DNA of 33,755 nucleotides from Fidelibacterota bacterium. Its GTDB lineage: Bacteria; Fidelibacterota; UBA2242. The notes below the pieces were generated by a model, which worked only from the letters and a program-made list of their open reading frames with translations, did no database searches and was not told where the DNA came from. Both the position numbers and the translations under genes were made by a program. The stretch covers positions 1 to 33,755 of the forward strand of contig JAGNGI010000017.1 of assembly GCA_018002295.1 (NCBI GenBank), in the 5' to 3' direction. This document shows positions 25,524 through 33,577 of the stretch, piece after piece (the stretch's first letter is position 1; every line of letters starts with the position of its first letter).

Positions 25524-27839
25524 ATGAGCCGTTATTTTAAGACAGCCTTTTCTAAGTATACGTTCTGGTATTTTTTCAATAATAAAAAACTTTTGTCTGT
25601 GATTCTGTTATTGAACCTTTGGCTAAGTCCAATGTTGATACCGATTGAAGCCGCCGAATTATCATTACAAGGTAATTGGCTTTTTCAGCTGGGCGACGAC
25701 TCGACCTGGTCAGCTCCCAGTTCGAACGATTCGAACTGGTTGCCTATTCGCGTTCCGGATTACTGGGAAAAGCAAGGCTTTGAAGATTATGACGGCTTTG
25801 CTTGGTATCGTTATCACTTTCAGGCTGATTCGGCTTTATTGCGGCAGGATTCGCTGATTCTTTATCTGGGAAAAATTGATGCCGCCAACGAAACTTTTCT
25901 CAATGGCGTCTGCATCGGACGTAGCGGAGCCTTCCCACCGGAATCGCTTTCTACTAAAAATAACGTCCGCCAATATGTATTTCCTGCCCATTTATTAAAG
26001 CCTGATAACTTGCTGGCGGTTCGTGTTTACGATGAAGGTGAAAAGGGCGGAATATATAGCGGTCCGTTGAAAATCGTGACGCTCGAAAAATCCAAAAGCC
26101 CTTCACCGTCAGGAAAGGTACTTCAAAATTCGATTAATATTATTCCTTTCACCAACGGGATAGCATCTTGTTGTTATAATTTGAAAACGCGGACATTCAC
26201 CAATTTTCAGCCTCATATTTATCGCAAATTTGATGAAAAAAGTGAGACGCCGAACCTTATCAGCCAGGCGAAAGTCGTCCTCTTTCGGAATCAGGAGGAA
26301 ATACCGCTAACTAATTTAGTGACACTCGAGGTCGGCTACTTGGAGGGTACTGGAATCGTTCGGCATATTCTGGGTGGTGATGGTTATAAGCTGACTATTT
26401 TTGGTTATTGTCCTTTCAATTTAAATAAGCCCTTTTGGGTGTTCTATGCTCTTTTAGAAGGTGAAAAGATTGATGATCTCAGTCTTAATTTTATCTACGC
26501 TTCTGAAAATCTCGATCTAGACATTGGCAAGTGGGCTTATCAGGAGAGTAACAGCAAATGGCTGACCGTTTATATTTTCTATAATCCTAATCCTTCTGCC
26601 GACGACGCCGACCAACTTTTCTTGAGGAAATATAAGAACGAACATCCCGGCTGGCAGGCTTTGATCGAAGAAATTGACTGGTGGCAAAAGTGGCAAGCCC
26701 AGACTTTATTGCCCGAAAATATTCAAGAGGATGCTCGGAAGGTTTATTTGCAATCGCTGGCGGTATTGAAAATGGCTCAATGCCGTGAGCCCTTCCCGGC
26801 AGGCGGTCAAATCATTGCCAGCCTGCCGCCCTCTACTCAGAATTACTGTCGGTCAAGAGATCAAGCCTTCGCAGTCGAAGCTCTTTTGCTATCCGGACAT
26901 AGTGAGGAAGCCCGCTTAGCCCTCCAGTTTATCATGAACAGTCGTTGTGGACGTTATAAAATTTACCAGAAGAAAGACCAAAACCAGGGGATTGGAGTAG
27001 ATTATGCCGTCTCAGTTTATCGCTATCTAGGCAATGGCACGGAGGAGAGCGTTAGCGATGAAAATGGACTGACTATTCATCTTGATAATTTCGGACTGAT
27101 GATCTGGAATATATATCGTTATGTTGAGGTTACGGAAGACCTCAAATTTCTGAAATATTACTGGCCAAAAATCTCGCGCAACCTGGCTGATGTTTTGCCG
27201 ACTTTAATTGACGTTAGCGGTCTGGTGCGCGCCGAGCCGGGTCCCTGGGAAAAATCTCTGCCTTACAAGCATTATACTTATACCTCAGCCTGCACCTATC
27301 GCGGCTTATTGGATGCCGCCCGTCTGGCGCGTCAAATGAATGACGAAAATCGCGCCCAATATTACGAAGAGACAGCCATTAACCTGCGAATTAATATTGA
27401 AAAAAAGTTGACCGATTCCCAATTAAAAGCTTTAAAGGGTAATCTCGAAGATTCCGATCCCAACTTGTATGCTGACGCTTCGAGTGTCGAAGCATTGAAC
27501 TGGATTTTCAATCCCCAGGATCAAATTACACGAAACACACTGGAACTTTTTAAGAATTACCTAACTCTGGCGAATGCCCAACGAGGCTATTGCCGAACCA
27601 GGCAACAATTAATTACAAATAGTCAAGAATGGGTTTTTGGTGATTTGCGGATCATTTCAGCCGCTCGGAAGGCTACTCGTTTCGAGGAAGCCGCTAACCT
27701 GGAAGCTTGGGTTACTCGCCAGGCTTTGAATAACTTCGGATTGCTTCCGCAATATTTTCATATTCGCAGTGCCGACTATCTCGGCGCCGTACCTCGCTGT
27801 GGTCTTGGTGCCGGAGCCTATATCATTAATTTCTGGTGA
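25524..27839 (+). CDS. Secreted GH15-like (alpha/alpha)6 glycosidase with GH2-type jelly roll
   Basis: Exported glycan hydrolase of unknown substrate. A long basic n-region leads to a hydrophobic segment at about 23-42 and a likely signal cleavage after IEAA. Residues about 45-180 form a GH2-type sugar-binding jelly roll (LQGNWLFQLGDDSTWSAP, GFAWYRYHF, ILYLGKIDAANETFLNGVCIG). A middle beta region follows. Residues about 400-765 resemble a glucoamylase-type helical barrel: GGQIIASLPPSTQNYCRSRDQAFAVEALLLSG in particular matches the GH15 entry motif, and EPGPWEKS may hold a catalytic Glu. The combination of GH2-like and GH15-like parts is uncommon. Its last codon overlaps the GTG of the next gene, implying coupling. 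Catalytic pair not securely identified. Confidence 0.75.
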   Translation: MSRYFKTAFSKYTFWYFFNNKKLLSVILLLNLWLSPMLIPIEAAELSLQGNWLFQLGDDSTWSAPSSNDSNWLPIRVPDYWEKQGFEDYDGFAWYRYHFQADSALLRQDSLILYLGKIDAANETFLNGVCIGRSGAFPPESLSTKNNVRQYVFPAHLLKPDNLLAVRVYDEGEKGGIYSGPLKIVTLEKSKSPSPSGKVLQNSINIIPFTNGIASCCYNLKTRTFTNFQPHIYRKFDEKSETPNLISQAKVVLFRNQEEIPLTNLVTLEVGYLEGTGIVRHILGGDGYKLTIFGYCPFNLNKPFWVFYALLEGEKIDDLSLNFIYASENLDLDIGKWAYQESNSKWLTVYIFYNPNPSADDADQLFLRKYKNEHPGWQALIEEIDWWQKWQAQTLLPENIQEDARKVYLQSLAVLKMAQCREPFPAGGQIIASLPPSTQNYCRSRDQAFAVEALLLSGHSEEARLALQFIMNSRCGRYKIYQKKDQNQGIGVDYAVSVYRYLGNGTEESVSDENGLTIHLDNFGLMIWNIYRYVEVTEDLKFLKYYWPKISRNLADVLPTLIDVSGLVRAEPGPWEKSLPYKHYTYTSACTYRGLLDAARLARQMNDENRAQYYEETAINLRINIEKKLTDSQLKALKGNLEDSDPNLYADASSVEALNWIFNPQDQITRNTLELFKNYLTLANAQRGYCRTRQQLITNSQEWVFGDLRIISAARKATRFEEAANLEAWVTRQALNNFGLLPQYFHIRSADYLGAVPRCGLGAGAYIINFW

Positions 27840-29833
27840 AAATGATCAACTACCGACTTGGATCCAGAATAATATCCGTAATTTTTTTATTAATATTTTA
27901 CCGGACTTGTTCGAAGCATCCTTTTACGCCGGAGATTCGGGAGATTCTCGTTCACCAAAACCGACGCACTCTGGAAAAGGTAGCCGATCAATACTTGAAT
28001 TCGCCCTCAGCTGAAACTCGTTATCGGCTTTGTTTGGCTATTGCTAATTGTCGGGATACATTGCTGGTTACTCAGCTCACTACTTTGTTAGATGATCAGT
28101 CGCCAACAGTGCGGACTGGAGCGGCTTTTGCCCTTGGTCAACTTGCTAGCCAAACTGCCGAAAGTCTGCTGGTTCAGCACTTGTCCAGCGAAACTGACGC
28201 CGAAGTGCGTCAGCAAACTGTTTTGGCACTTGCCCAAATTGGCGACCTCTCGACTTTGAATTTTTTGCTCGAAACACATCCAGAATTAATCGGACAGGCT
28301 TTGATTTATTTTTTTCAACGCCAAATTTATAATTCAGCCAGCTTGAATTATGCCGTTTCCCGTTTACAAAGTAATCAGCATTACGAATCTTATCAGGCGG
28401 CTTCAACTCTGAGTCGGGTGCAAAATCGAGCTATAATGCAGGAATACGCCGGGGCACTCCAAACGGCACTGCAAACCGCTGACCGAGACATTAAGATAAA
28501 ATTGGTGGCTGGCCTGGCGCCCTTGAATTTTTCCGGCAAGGTGGAAATCTGGACGCAATTATTGACCGATAGTGTTCCGGAAGTTCGTCTTGAAGCCGCA
28601 CGAAACATTCGCATTGTCGCTCACGATCCGCTAATTTTACATCAAGTTTTCAATGATTACTTTCCACAGGTAGTAGCAACGGCTATTGAGAACTTGCCCG
28701 ATTCATTGGAATTGACCCCAATTCTTCAAAGTGACTTCCGGGTTTTGGCGCATCACCCGTCAAGGGCAGTACGGAGTGCCTTGGTAAAATTTCTGAGTCA
28801 ATGCGGTGGTCAAGAGACACTGGCGAATTTTGGCCTCTGGCCAGTTGAGACCAATTTGCTACCGGCATTTGCCGAAGGCATTGCCGCCTCAGGCCAAATA
28901 TCTGGGCTTGCGGTTCTTGATAGCCTCTCCCGGCATCAATTTCGAGCAATATCTACCCCTGCCTATCTCGGTTTGATCAATTTGGCTGAGCAATTTTGCC
29001 GACAGGATAGCATCCCCTGCGAACAATTCTGTAATTATATTGCGGCTGGTTTAAAAAGTGACGATCCGGTGAAGATCGCCGTCGCCGCCGAATCTATGCG
29101 TGACTCTACCACAAAATGCGAAAATTTAGTGCCTTTGCTCTATCCTCCTCTGAAAAAATTCAAAAATGCCGAGTACGCTGACGCTGTTATCGAAATATTA
29201 AAAACGATAGCCGTTAGACACCCGCCAGATGCTGTGCCATTCATCCGGCTATTGTTGAACGCTCGCGATTTTCGCATTAGAGATTTGGCATATCAAATTT
29301 TACGAGAAACTTATGAAGCCAATGTGCCAGAAATAATCAATGATTACCGAGGTGCCGGGCGACCTTCAAATTTAAAAATGTTGAAAAAATATGGACTGCG
29401 CCCGACGATCTTGCTCGAAACCGAATGCGGTAATATCATCATCCGCTTAGATGGATATTATGCGCCGTTTACTACTGATGCTTTTCTATCCGCCATTGAG
29501 AGAGGTTTTTACAATGGATTGAATTTTCACCGGGTTGTGCCCAATTTCGTTGTACAGGGCGGTGATCCACGTGGCGACGGTTGGGGTGGTCCGGGTTATA
29601 CGCTTTTAACTGAACGATCGCCGATTGAATTTAATTGCGGAGCTGTGGGAATGGCGCGGACAGAATATGACACCGAAGGTTCACAGTTTTTTATTACTCT
29701 GACTGATCAGCCGCAATTGAATTACCAATACACGCGATTTGGAGAGGTCATTTGTGGAATGGATGTGGTCAAGCGCCTTGAAGCAGGCGACCGTATTCTG
29801 GCAATCTCCGTTGTCACAATGGATGAACGTTGA
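27836..29833 (+). CDS. HEAT-repeat protein fused to cyclophilin-type peptidyl-prolyl isomerase
   Basis: Predicted envelope-targeted prolyl isomerase. A hydrophobic N-terminus (IISVIFLLIFYRTC) followed by Ser may be a signal or an atypical lipobox. Residues about 60-500 are HEAT-like helical pairs, clearest at SPTVRTGAAFALGQLASQ, DAEVRQQTVLALAQIGD and VPEVRLEAARNI. Residues about 520-665 are a cyclophilin domain: TECGNIIIRLDG, FHRVVPNFVVQGGDPRGDGWGG, GAVGMARTEYDTEGSQFFITL. The catalytic-type Arg of FHRVVP is present. The start is GTG at 27836, overlapping the upstream stop (GTGA); ATG at 27842 is the alternative. Coupling with the secreted glycosidase suggests a folding or maturation role in the periplasm, which is inference. 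Confidence 0.88.
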   Translation: MKMINYRLGSRIISVIFLLIFYRTCSKHPFTPEIREILVHQNRRTLEKVADQYLNSPSAETRYRLCLAIANCRDTLLVTQLTTLLDDQSPTVRTGAAFALGQLASQTAESLLVQHLSSETDAEVRQQTVLALAQIGDLSTLNFLLETHPELIGQALIYFFQRQIYNSASLNYAVSRLQSNQHYESYQAASTLSRVQNRAIMQEYAGALQTALQTADRDIKIKLVAGLAPLNFSGKVEIWTQLLTDSVPEVRLEAARNIRIVAHDPLILHQVFNDYFPQVVATAIENLPDSLELTPILQSDFRVLAHHPSRAVRSALVKFLSQCGGQETLANFGLWPVETNLLPAFAEGIAASGQISGLAVLDSLSRHQFRAISTPAYLGLINLAEQFCRQDSIPCEQFCNYIAAGLKSDDPVKIAVAAESMRDSTTKCENLVPLLYPPLKKFKNAEYADAVIEILKTIAVRHPPDAVPFIRLLLNARDFRIRDLAYQILRETYEANVPEIINDYRGAGRPSNLKMLKKYGLRPTILLETECGNIIIRLDGYYAPFTTDAFLSAIERGFYNGLNFHRVVPNFVVQGGDPRGDGWGGPGYTLLTERSPIEFNCGAVGMARTEYDTEGSQFFITLTDQPQLNYQYTRFGEVICGMDVVKRLEAGDRILAISVVTMDER

Positions 29834-29843
29834 AAAGTCATTT

Positions 29844-29928
29844 GTCATTAGTAAAGAAATATAAGGCTAAAGTCGAAGTAAGAATAATGACTAAGACAAA
29901 GCCCTTAGCCTCAACTCCTGTCTTAGTC
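29844..29928 (+). promoter_or_regulatory. Structured leader upstream of rplU with competing hairpins
   Basis: Three inverted-repeat pairs overlap in this stretch. GTCATTA (29844-29850) pairs with TAATGAC (29885-29891). AGGCTAA (29864-29870) pairs with TTAGCCT (29905-29911). GACTAAGACA (29889-29898) pairs perfectly with TGTCTTAGTC (29919-29928). The first and third share bases, and the second and third interleave, so they are alternative folds or a pseudoknot. The last hairpin is not followed by a U-run, so it is not a standard terminator. The position, about 100 bases before the L21 start, fits a ribosomal-protein leader RNA. Confidence 0.45.
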
Positions 29929-30025
29929 TTCCCTATCAGACAAAAATATCCGACCGGCATCTTGCATTATTCAGTCTTTATATCTAAATTTCCCAGCCTT
30001 TTTTGATAGTAATCACGAGAGAATT

Positions 30026-30439
30026 ATGAATAACCAAAATTATGCAATTGCTGAAATCGCCGGTGATCAGGTGATTTTAGAACCAGGGAAAAACGTCGCA
30101 GTTCCCAAGATGGATCTTGAAGTTGGCGCTAAATTTCTGGCGAATAAGATCTTATTTATACATACCGGCAATGATATTAAAGTTGGCAAACCCTATCTGG
30201 AGGATTTTGCTATTGAAACCACTGTTCTTGAGCATAAGCGTAACAGTAAGGTTGTAATTTTTAAGAAAAAAAGACGCAAGGGATACCGCGTAAAAAAGGG
30301 GCATCGTCAACCATATACCGTTCTGCAAGTAAGCGAATTTGCCAAACCGGAAGCCGCCGCGCCGGTTAAAAAAAGTCGTGCGAAAACTAAAACTATAACT
30401 GAATCGGCTGAACCTGCCGAACAAGAGAAAAAGGAGTAG
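30026..30439 (+). CDS. rplU: 50S ribosomal protein L21 with C-terminal extension
   Basis: Large-subunit protein that binds 23S rRNA and contacts L20. The first ~103 residues are standard L21: [65 protein letters not shown] tail of about 34 residues follows, rich in Ala, Lys and Glu and probably disordered, beyond the usual end of the protein. GAGAG lies 4 bases before the ATG. L27 begins 5 bases after the stop, so the pair is co-transcribed, with the terminator after L27. Confidence 0.98.
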   Translation: MNNQNYAIAEIAGDQVILEPGKNVAVPKMDLEVGAKFLANKILFIHTGNDIKVGKPYLEDFAIETTVLEHKRNSKVVIFKKKRRKGYRVKKGHRQPYTVLQVSEFAKPEAAAPVKKSRAKTKTITESAEPAEQEKKE

Positions 30440-30444
30440 TAAGT

Positions 30445-30696
30445 ATGGCTCATAAAAAAGGCGTCGGAAGTTCACGCAATGGACGCGACAGTCGCGGTCA
30501 AAGGCTGGGTGTCAAGCGTTTTGGTGGCGAACGGGTATCGGCTGGTACAATTATTATCCGTCAACATGGTACGAAAATTCATCCGGGCGAGAATGTAGGA
30601 ATCGGCAGTGATGACACCCTTTTTGCTCTAATAGACGGCAAAGTGAAATTCTCACGTAAAGGACGGGATAAGAAAATAGTCAGCGTTTTAGCCTGA
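30445..30696 (+). CDS. rpmA: 50S ribosomal protein L27
   Basis: Large-subunit protein whose N-terminal arm reaches the peptidyl-transferase centre. [25 protein letters not shown] is the classic start, with no cleavable pre-sequence of the Firmicutes type. [26 protein letters not shown] is the conserved core. At 83 residues it is full length. A strong AAGGAG sits 8 bases ahead of the ATG, overlapping the end of rplU. Usual partner obgE does not follow; a terminator does. Confidence 0.99.
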   Translation: MAHKKGVGSSRNGRDSRGQRLGVKRFGGERVSAGTIIIRQHGTKIHPGENVGIGSDDTLFALIDGKVKFSRKGRDKKIVSVLA

Positions 30697-30720
30697 TTAT
30701 CAAATCAAAAATTGCTCATT

Positions 30721-30750
30721 AATCCTCCTGCGTGGAGGATTTTTATTTTC
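30721..30750 (+). terminator. Rho-independent terminator of rplU-rpmA
   Basis: AATCCTCC (30721-30728) pairs perfectly with GGAGGATT (30734-30741) around a five-base loop and is followed by a T-rich tract. It lies 25 bases after the L27 stop. A convergent gene ends at 30761, so the hairpin may also help to end that transcript from the other side, although the T-tract favours the plus strand. Confidence 0.9.
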
Positions 30751-30760
30751 TGGGAAAACC

Positions 30761-31549
30761 TTAGCGGGAGTGAACCCAGAATAAAAATTTACTTAGCTCA
30801 GCGACATTACGCAGATAATAGCAAGCTTCCGTAGCACGTGGAATGCGATTATGAATGATCACTGAAAAGCCGACTTGATTTACATATTGAAAAGCCGCTT
30901 CGTCATTCTCCTCTACTCCGAAATAAATTACTAAAGGAGTTTGATTAAGGGGGTGGGGGATCAAATCCATCAGCTTTTGAATGACTTGACCGCGATCCCA
31001 TTTTATGAGGGGAACGATAGTCGTTTGATTACTTTGGGTTATGAGACGGAGATGCGCCGGGTTCTGCAGTTTGAACTGTTCAATCAATGATTTTCGGACT
31101 GCCTCCGCCCCCGGAGAAACCTTGAGCCAGAGTTCGCTTTGAGAAAAACCTAAATATTCCGGCTGAAGCTTAGCGCCAAGGGATTCACGAACCGCACAAT
31201 AAATATCGGTCAATTCCTGCCGGATCAAGTTAAGATTAGGTAAATTCCAGGAAAAATCAGCCGCGTAAATTTCAGTGCCGTTATTGGGTGCTAAAATTAT
31301 CTTGTGGTTGTCGAATAGAGTTTCGAGCTCATTAAGCGAACCATCGCTTAGAATGACGGTTATTATATCCGGTAAGTCGGCAATCCAATGAATGTGACGC
31401 TGGATCTCGGTGAGACCCGCGCCCGCCCGCCAACGGCGTGAACTCATAAGGCATTCGAGATTAAATACTAAACCAAGAGGTCGCCCATTTGCAAGGGACT
31501 GGCTTATCTCGGGAATTTTGTCAAAAAGTGAAATAGGCGCTGATTGCAT
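30761..31549 (-). CDS. Trehalose-6-phosphate phosphatase-like protein lacking catalytic aspartates
   Basis: The overall order of motifs matches the HAD-family OtsB fold, which dephosphorylates trehalose-6-phosphate. The motif I position is LVFNLECLM: the nucleophile Asp is N30 and the second Asp is E32, where active enzymes have DxDGT. Motif IV is GVEENDEAAF (211-220) where active enzymes have GDDxTDE, so both metal-binding Asp are V212 and E213, while D216-E217 and AAF remain. APNNGTEIY matches the cap entry motif and WDRGQVIQKL the KGxAL region. The protein is 262 residues, normal length, uninterrupted. It is therefore probably a pseudo-phosphatase with a binding or regulatory role, not a dead gene. 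No ribosome site is visible. Family assignment is motif-based. Confidence 0.72.
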   Translation of the reverse strand: MQSAPISLFDKIPEISQSLANGRPLGLVFNLECLMSSRRWRAGAGLTEIQRHIHWIADLPDIITVILSDGSLNELETLFDNHKIILAPNNGTEIYAADFSWNLPNLNLIRQELTDIYCAVRESLGAKLQPEYLGFSQSELWLKVSPGAEAVRKSLIEQFKLQNPAHLRLITQSNQTTIVPLIKWDRGQVIQKLMDLIPHPLNQTPLVIYFGVEENDEAAFQYVNQVGFSVIIHNRIPRATEACYYLRNVAELSKFLFWVHSR

Positions 31550-31774
31550 TTATTGAATTGATAAAGGATTTATAAGGCTTATTATAATCAGTCTTATTTT
31601 AAATAGCATTCTGTGGTTTAAAGAAAATCAGTAAAACTTTATAAGTGGTCTGAATCAGTTATTTGTCGGCAAAAACCCTAAGCCCAAATTCTGCCCAAAA
31701 TTAATAAACAAAAACGTGAATTCACTCTAATTCAAAAATATTTAATCCGGCTAAAGCCTTGAGGGCAAATTTAA

Positions 31775-31942
31775 TTATTCCGGATGTATAGCTTCGGAGG
31801 GGCAAACCTCGGCACAAGCCCCACAGTCAGTGCATAGATCGGGATCGATTTTATAGATATCACCCTCGCTAATTGCTTCAGCCGGGCATTCGTCAATGCA
31901 AGTCCCGCAAGCGGTGCAGTCTTCGCTAATTACATAAGCCAT
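31775..31942 (-). CDS. 2x[4Fe-4S] ferredoxin
   Basis: A 55-residue bacterial-type ferredoxin carrying low-potential electrons. Both cluster motifs are intact: C9-x2-C12-x2-C15-x3-C19-P and C37-x2-C40-x2-C43-x3-C47-P, with the usual two-fold internal symmetry. GAGGAG lies 8 bases before the ATG, a strong start. It is flanked by a 225-base gap towards the OtsB-like gene, in which I see nothing coding, and by a 171-base divergent gap towards the MFS gene. The redox partner is not identified in the window. Confidence 0.97.
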   Translation of the reverse strand: MAYVISEDCTACGTCIDECPAEAISEGDIYKIDPDLCTDCGACAEVCPSEAIHPE

Positions 31943-32113
31943 TACTATAACTCCTCGTAATTATTTCGTGAATCAAAAATCGCCCGAAATTTAAATAAAG
32001 CCAGCAATCCAGACAATATCCCGTCAGATTTCTTTGTATTGAAATAGGGTATGCTTAGATTAACTGCCGCTAAATTGTTATGATGGTGTGTGAATTTTAT
32101 GTAAGGACTGGAA

Positions 32114-33469
32114 ATGGACAAAATAGGAACGAATGTCGAACTGAAGCCGCCTAGCGCCCGATATCGCTGGTTAGTTTTCTTTTTTATCAGTATGGCGATG
32201 TTTGGAAATTATTATATCTATGACAGTATTAGCCCATTGGCTGACCTTCTGAAGGCTCAGCTGGGCTATAGTGATGCCAATATCGGGCTATTAAATGCTA
32301 TTTATAGCTTTCCTAACATTATCATGGTTTTAATCGGCGGACTGATTATTGACCGGATCGGAACTCGTAAATCGGTCCTAATTTTCACGATTTTGGTTAT
32401 GTTGGGCGCAGTTATTACTGCCCTGAGCGGCAATCTATTATTAATGGCGACCGGACGACTGATTTTCGGGTTAGGTGCGGAGTCAATGATTGTGGCTATT
32501 ACAACGATTTTAGCCCGCTGGTTCAAAGGCAAGGAGTTATCCTTTGCCTTCGGATTGAATCTAACCTTTGCCCGGTTGGGTTCATTTCTGGCGCTCAATT
32601 CGCCGACTTGGGGTCGTAGTCTTTATACCAGCTGGCAAAAACCGCTCATGGTAACGGCTGTAGCTGGGATGATGGCATTGTTTTTTATCGGTATTTATTG
32701 TTTGCTGGATTTACTGGCATCTCGCCGGTTGCTCTTGCCTCAAGAAAGTAAGCAGGACAAGATTGAATTACGCGAGGTTTTTCGATTTGGAGCCGGTTTC
32801 TGGTACATAACTGCCTTGTGCGTAACATTTTACTCTGCGATGTTTCCTTTTCAGACTTTTGCTATTAAATATTTTCAGGAGGCGCATGGTACGTCTCGCG
32901 AAGTTGGCGGTAATTTATCCAGTATGTTGACTTTAGCCGCGATGATTTTTACGCCGCTATTTGGATTGGTGGCAGATCGCACTCGTCGAAAAGCCTGGTT
33001 GATGGCGTTGGGCTCGCTGTTGATCATTCCGGTGTATCTGATAATGGCTTACCACGTTGATCTGGCGACTCCTCTGGGTTTTCATGATATAATAAATATA
33101 AAATTTAGTTTCTTCGGTATAAATTCAAGTATTCCAGCTTATTTGATAATTCCCATGGCGATGATGGGAATTGCCTTTTCGCTGGTACCAGCAGTAATGT
33201 GGCCAATGGTCGCCATCATAGTTGACAATAACCGACTGGGCACTGCCTATGGTCTAATGACAATGATTCAAAATATCGGACTGTTCAGTTTTAATATTAT
33301 AATCGGTCTGGCAAATGATTTTACCGGTACCAGCGCAGATAATCCGGGTGGTTATAATCTCGGAATGTGGATTTTTTCGATCCTTGGATTTTGCGGATTG
33401 CTATTTGCTTTTCGGTTGGGTAAATATGAAAAGTCAATGCATCATGAGCAAATAAAGGAGAACGGTTGA
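32114..33469 (+). CDS. Major facilitator superfamily transporter
   Basis: Inner-membrane secondary transporter with about 12 hydrophobic segments across 451 residues. The MFS motif A loop appears between helices 2 and 3 (G75-GLIIDRIGTRK-S) and again, degenerate, in the second half (FGLVADRTRRKAW), confirming two six-helix halves. A charged central loop (ESKQDKIELREVFRFG) joins them. AAGGA lies 6 bases before the ATG. The substrate cannot be told; the second-half layout resembles nitrate/oligosaccharide-phosphate-like and organic-anion porters equally. A weak hairpin with T-tract follows the gene. Confidence 0.9.
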   Translation: MDKIGTNVELKPPSARYRWLVFFFISMAMFGNYYIYDSISPLADLLKAQLGYSDANIGLLNAIYSFPNIIMVLIGGLIIDRIGTRKSVLIFTILVMLGAVITALSGNLLLMATGRLIFGLGAESMIVAITTILARWFKGKELSFAFGLNLTFARLGSFLALNSPTWGRSLYTSWQKPLMVTAVAGMMALFFIGIYCLLDLLASRRLLLPQESKQDKIELREVFRFGAGFWYITALCVTFYSAMFPFQTFAIKYFQEAHGTSREVGGNLSSMLTLAAMIFTPLFGLVADRTRRKAWLMALGSLLIIPVYLIMAYHVDLATPLGFHDIINIKFSFFGINSSIPAYLIIPMAMMGIAFSLVPAVMWPMVAIIVDNNRLGTAYGLMTMIQNIGLFSFNIIIGLANDFTGTSADNPGGYNLGMWIFSILGFCGLLFAFRLGKYEKSMHHEQIKENG

Positions 33470-33495
33470 ACAGCCTTGAACCGTTAGGTAGTTTG

Positions 33496-33522
33496 CCACT
33501 AAAGGAAGTGGATAATTTTTTG
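33496..33522 (+). terminator. Weak hairpin-T-tract after the MFS gene
   Basis: CCACT (33496-33500) and AGTGG (33507-33511) form a five-pair stem with a six-base loop, followed by ATAATTTTTTG. It sits 27 bases after the MFS stop codon. The stem is short, so termination may be partial. Confidence 0.5.
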
Positions 33523-33577
33523 TAGCACAATTTTGAGAATCAGTCGGAATTTAGTAGTTTTATGCAGTTAAAATACT

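Noticed and set aside
30445-30696. N-terminal cleavable extension on L27 (Firmicutes type)
   Set aside because: The protein begins directly with MAHKKG; no extra residues in frame are preceded by a better start.
31586-31659. Three copies of AATCAGT upstream of the OtsB-like gene
   Set aside because: Seven-base words at irregular spacing (40 and 27 bases) in AT-rich DNA; not convincing as operators without conservation.
31738-31774. Possible terminator after the ferredoxin gene (GGCT/AGCC pair)
   Set aside because: Only four base pairs and no proper T-run; too weak to call.
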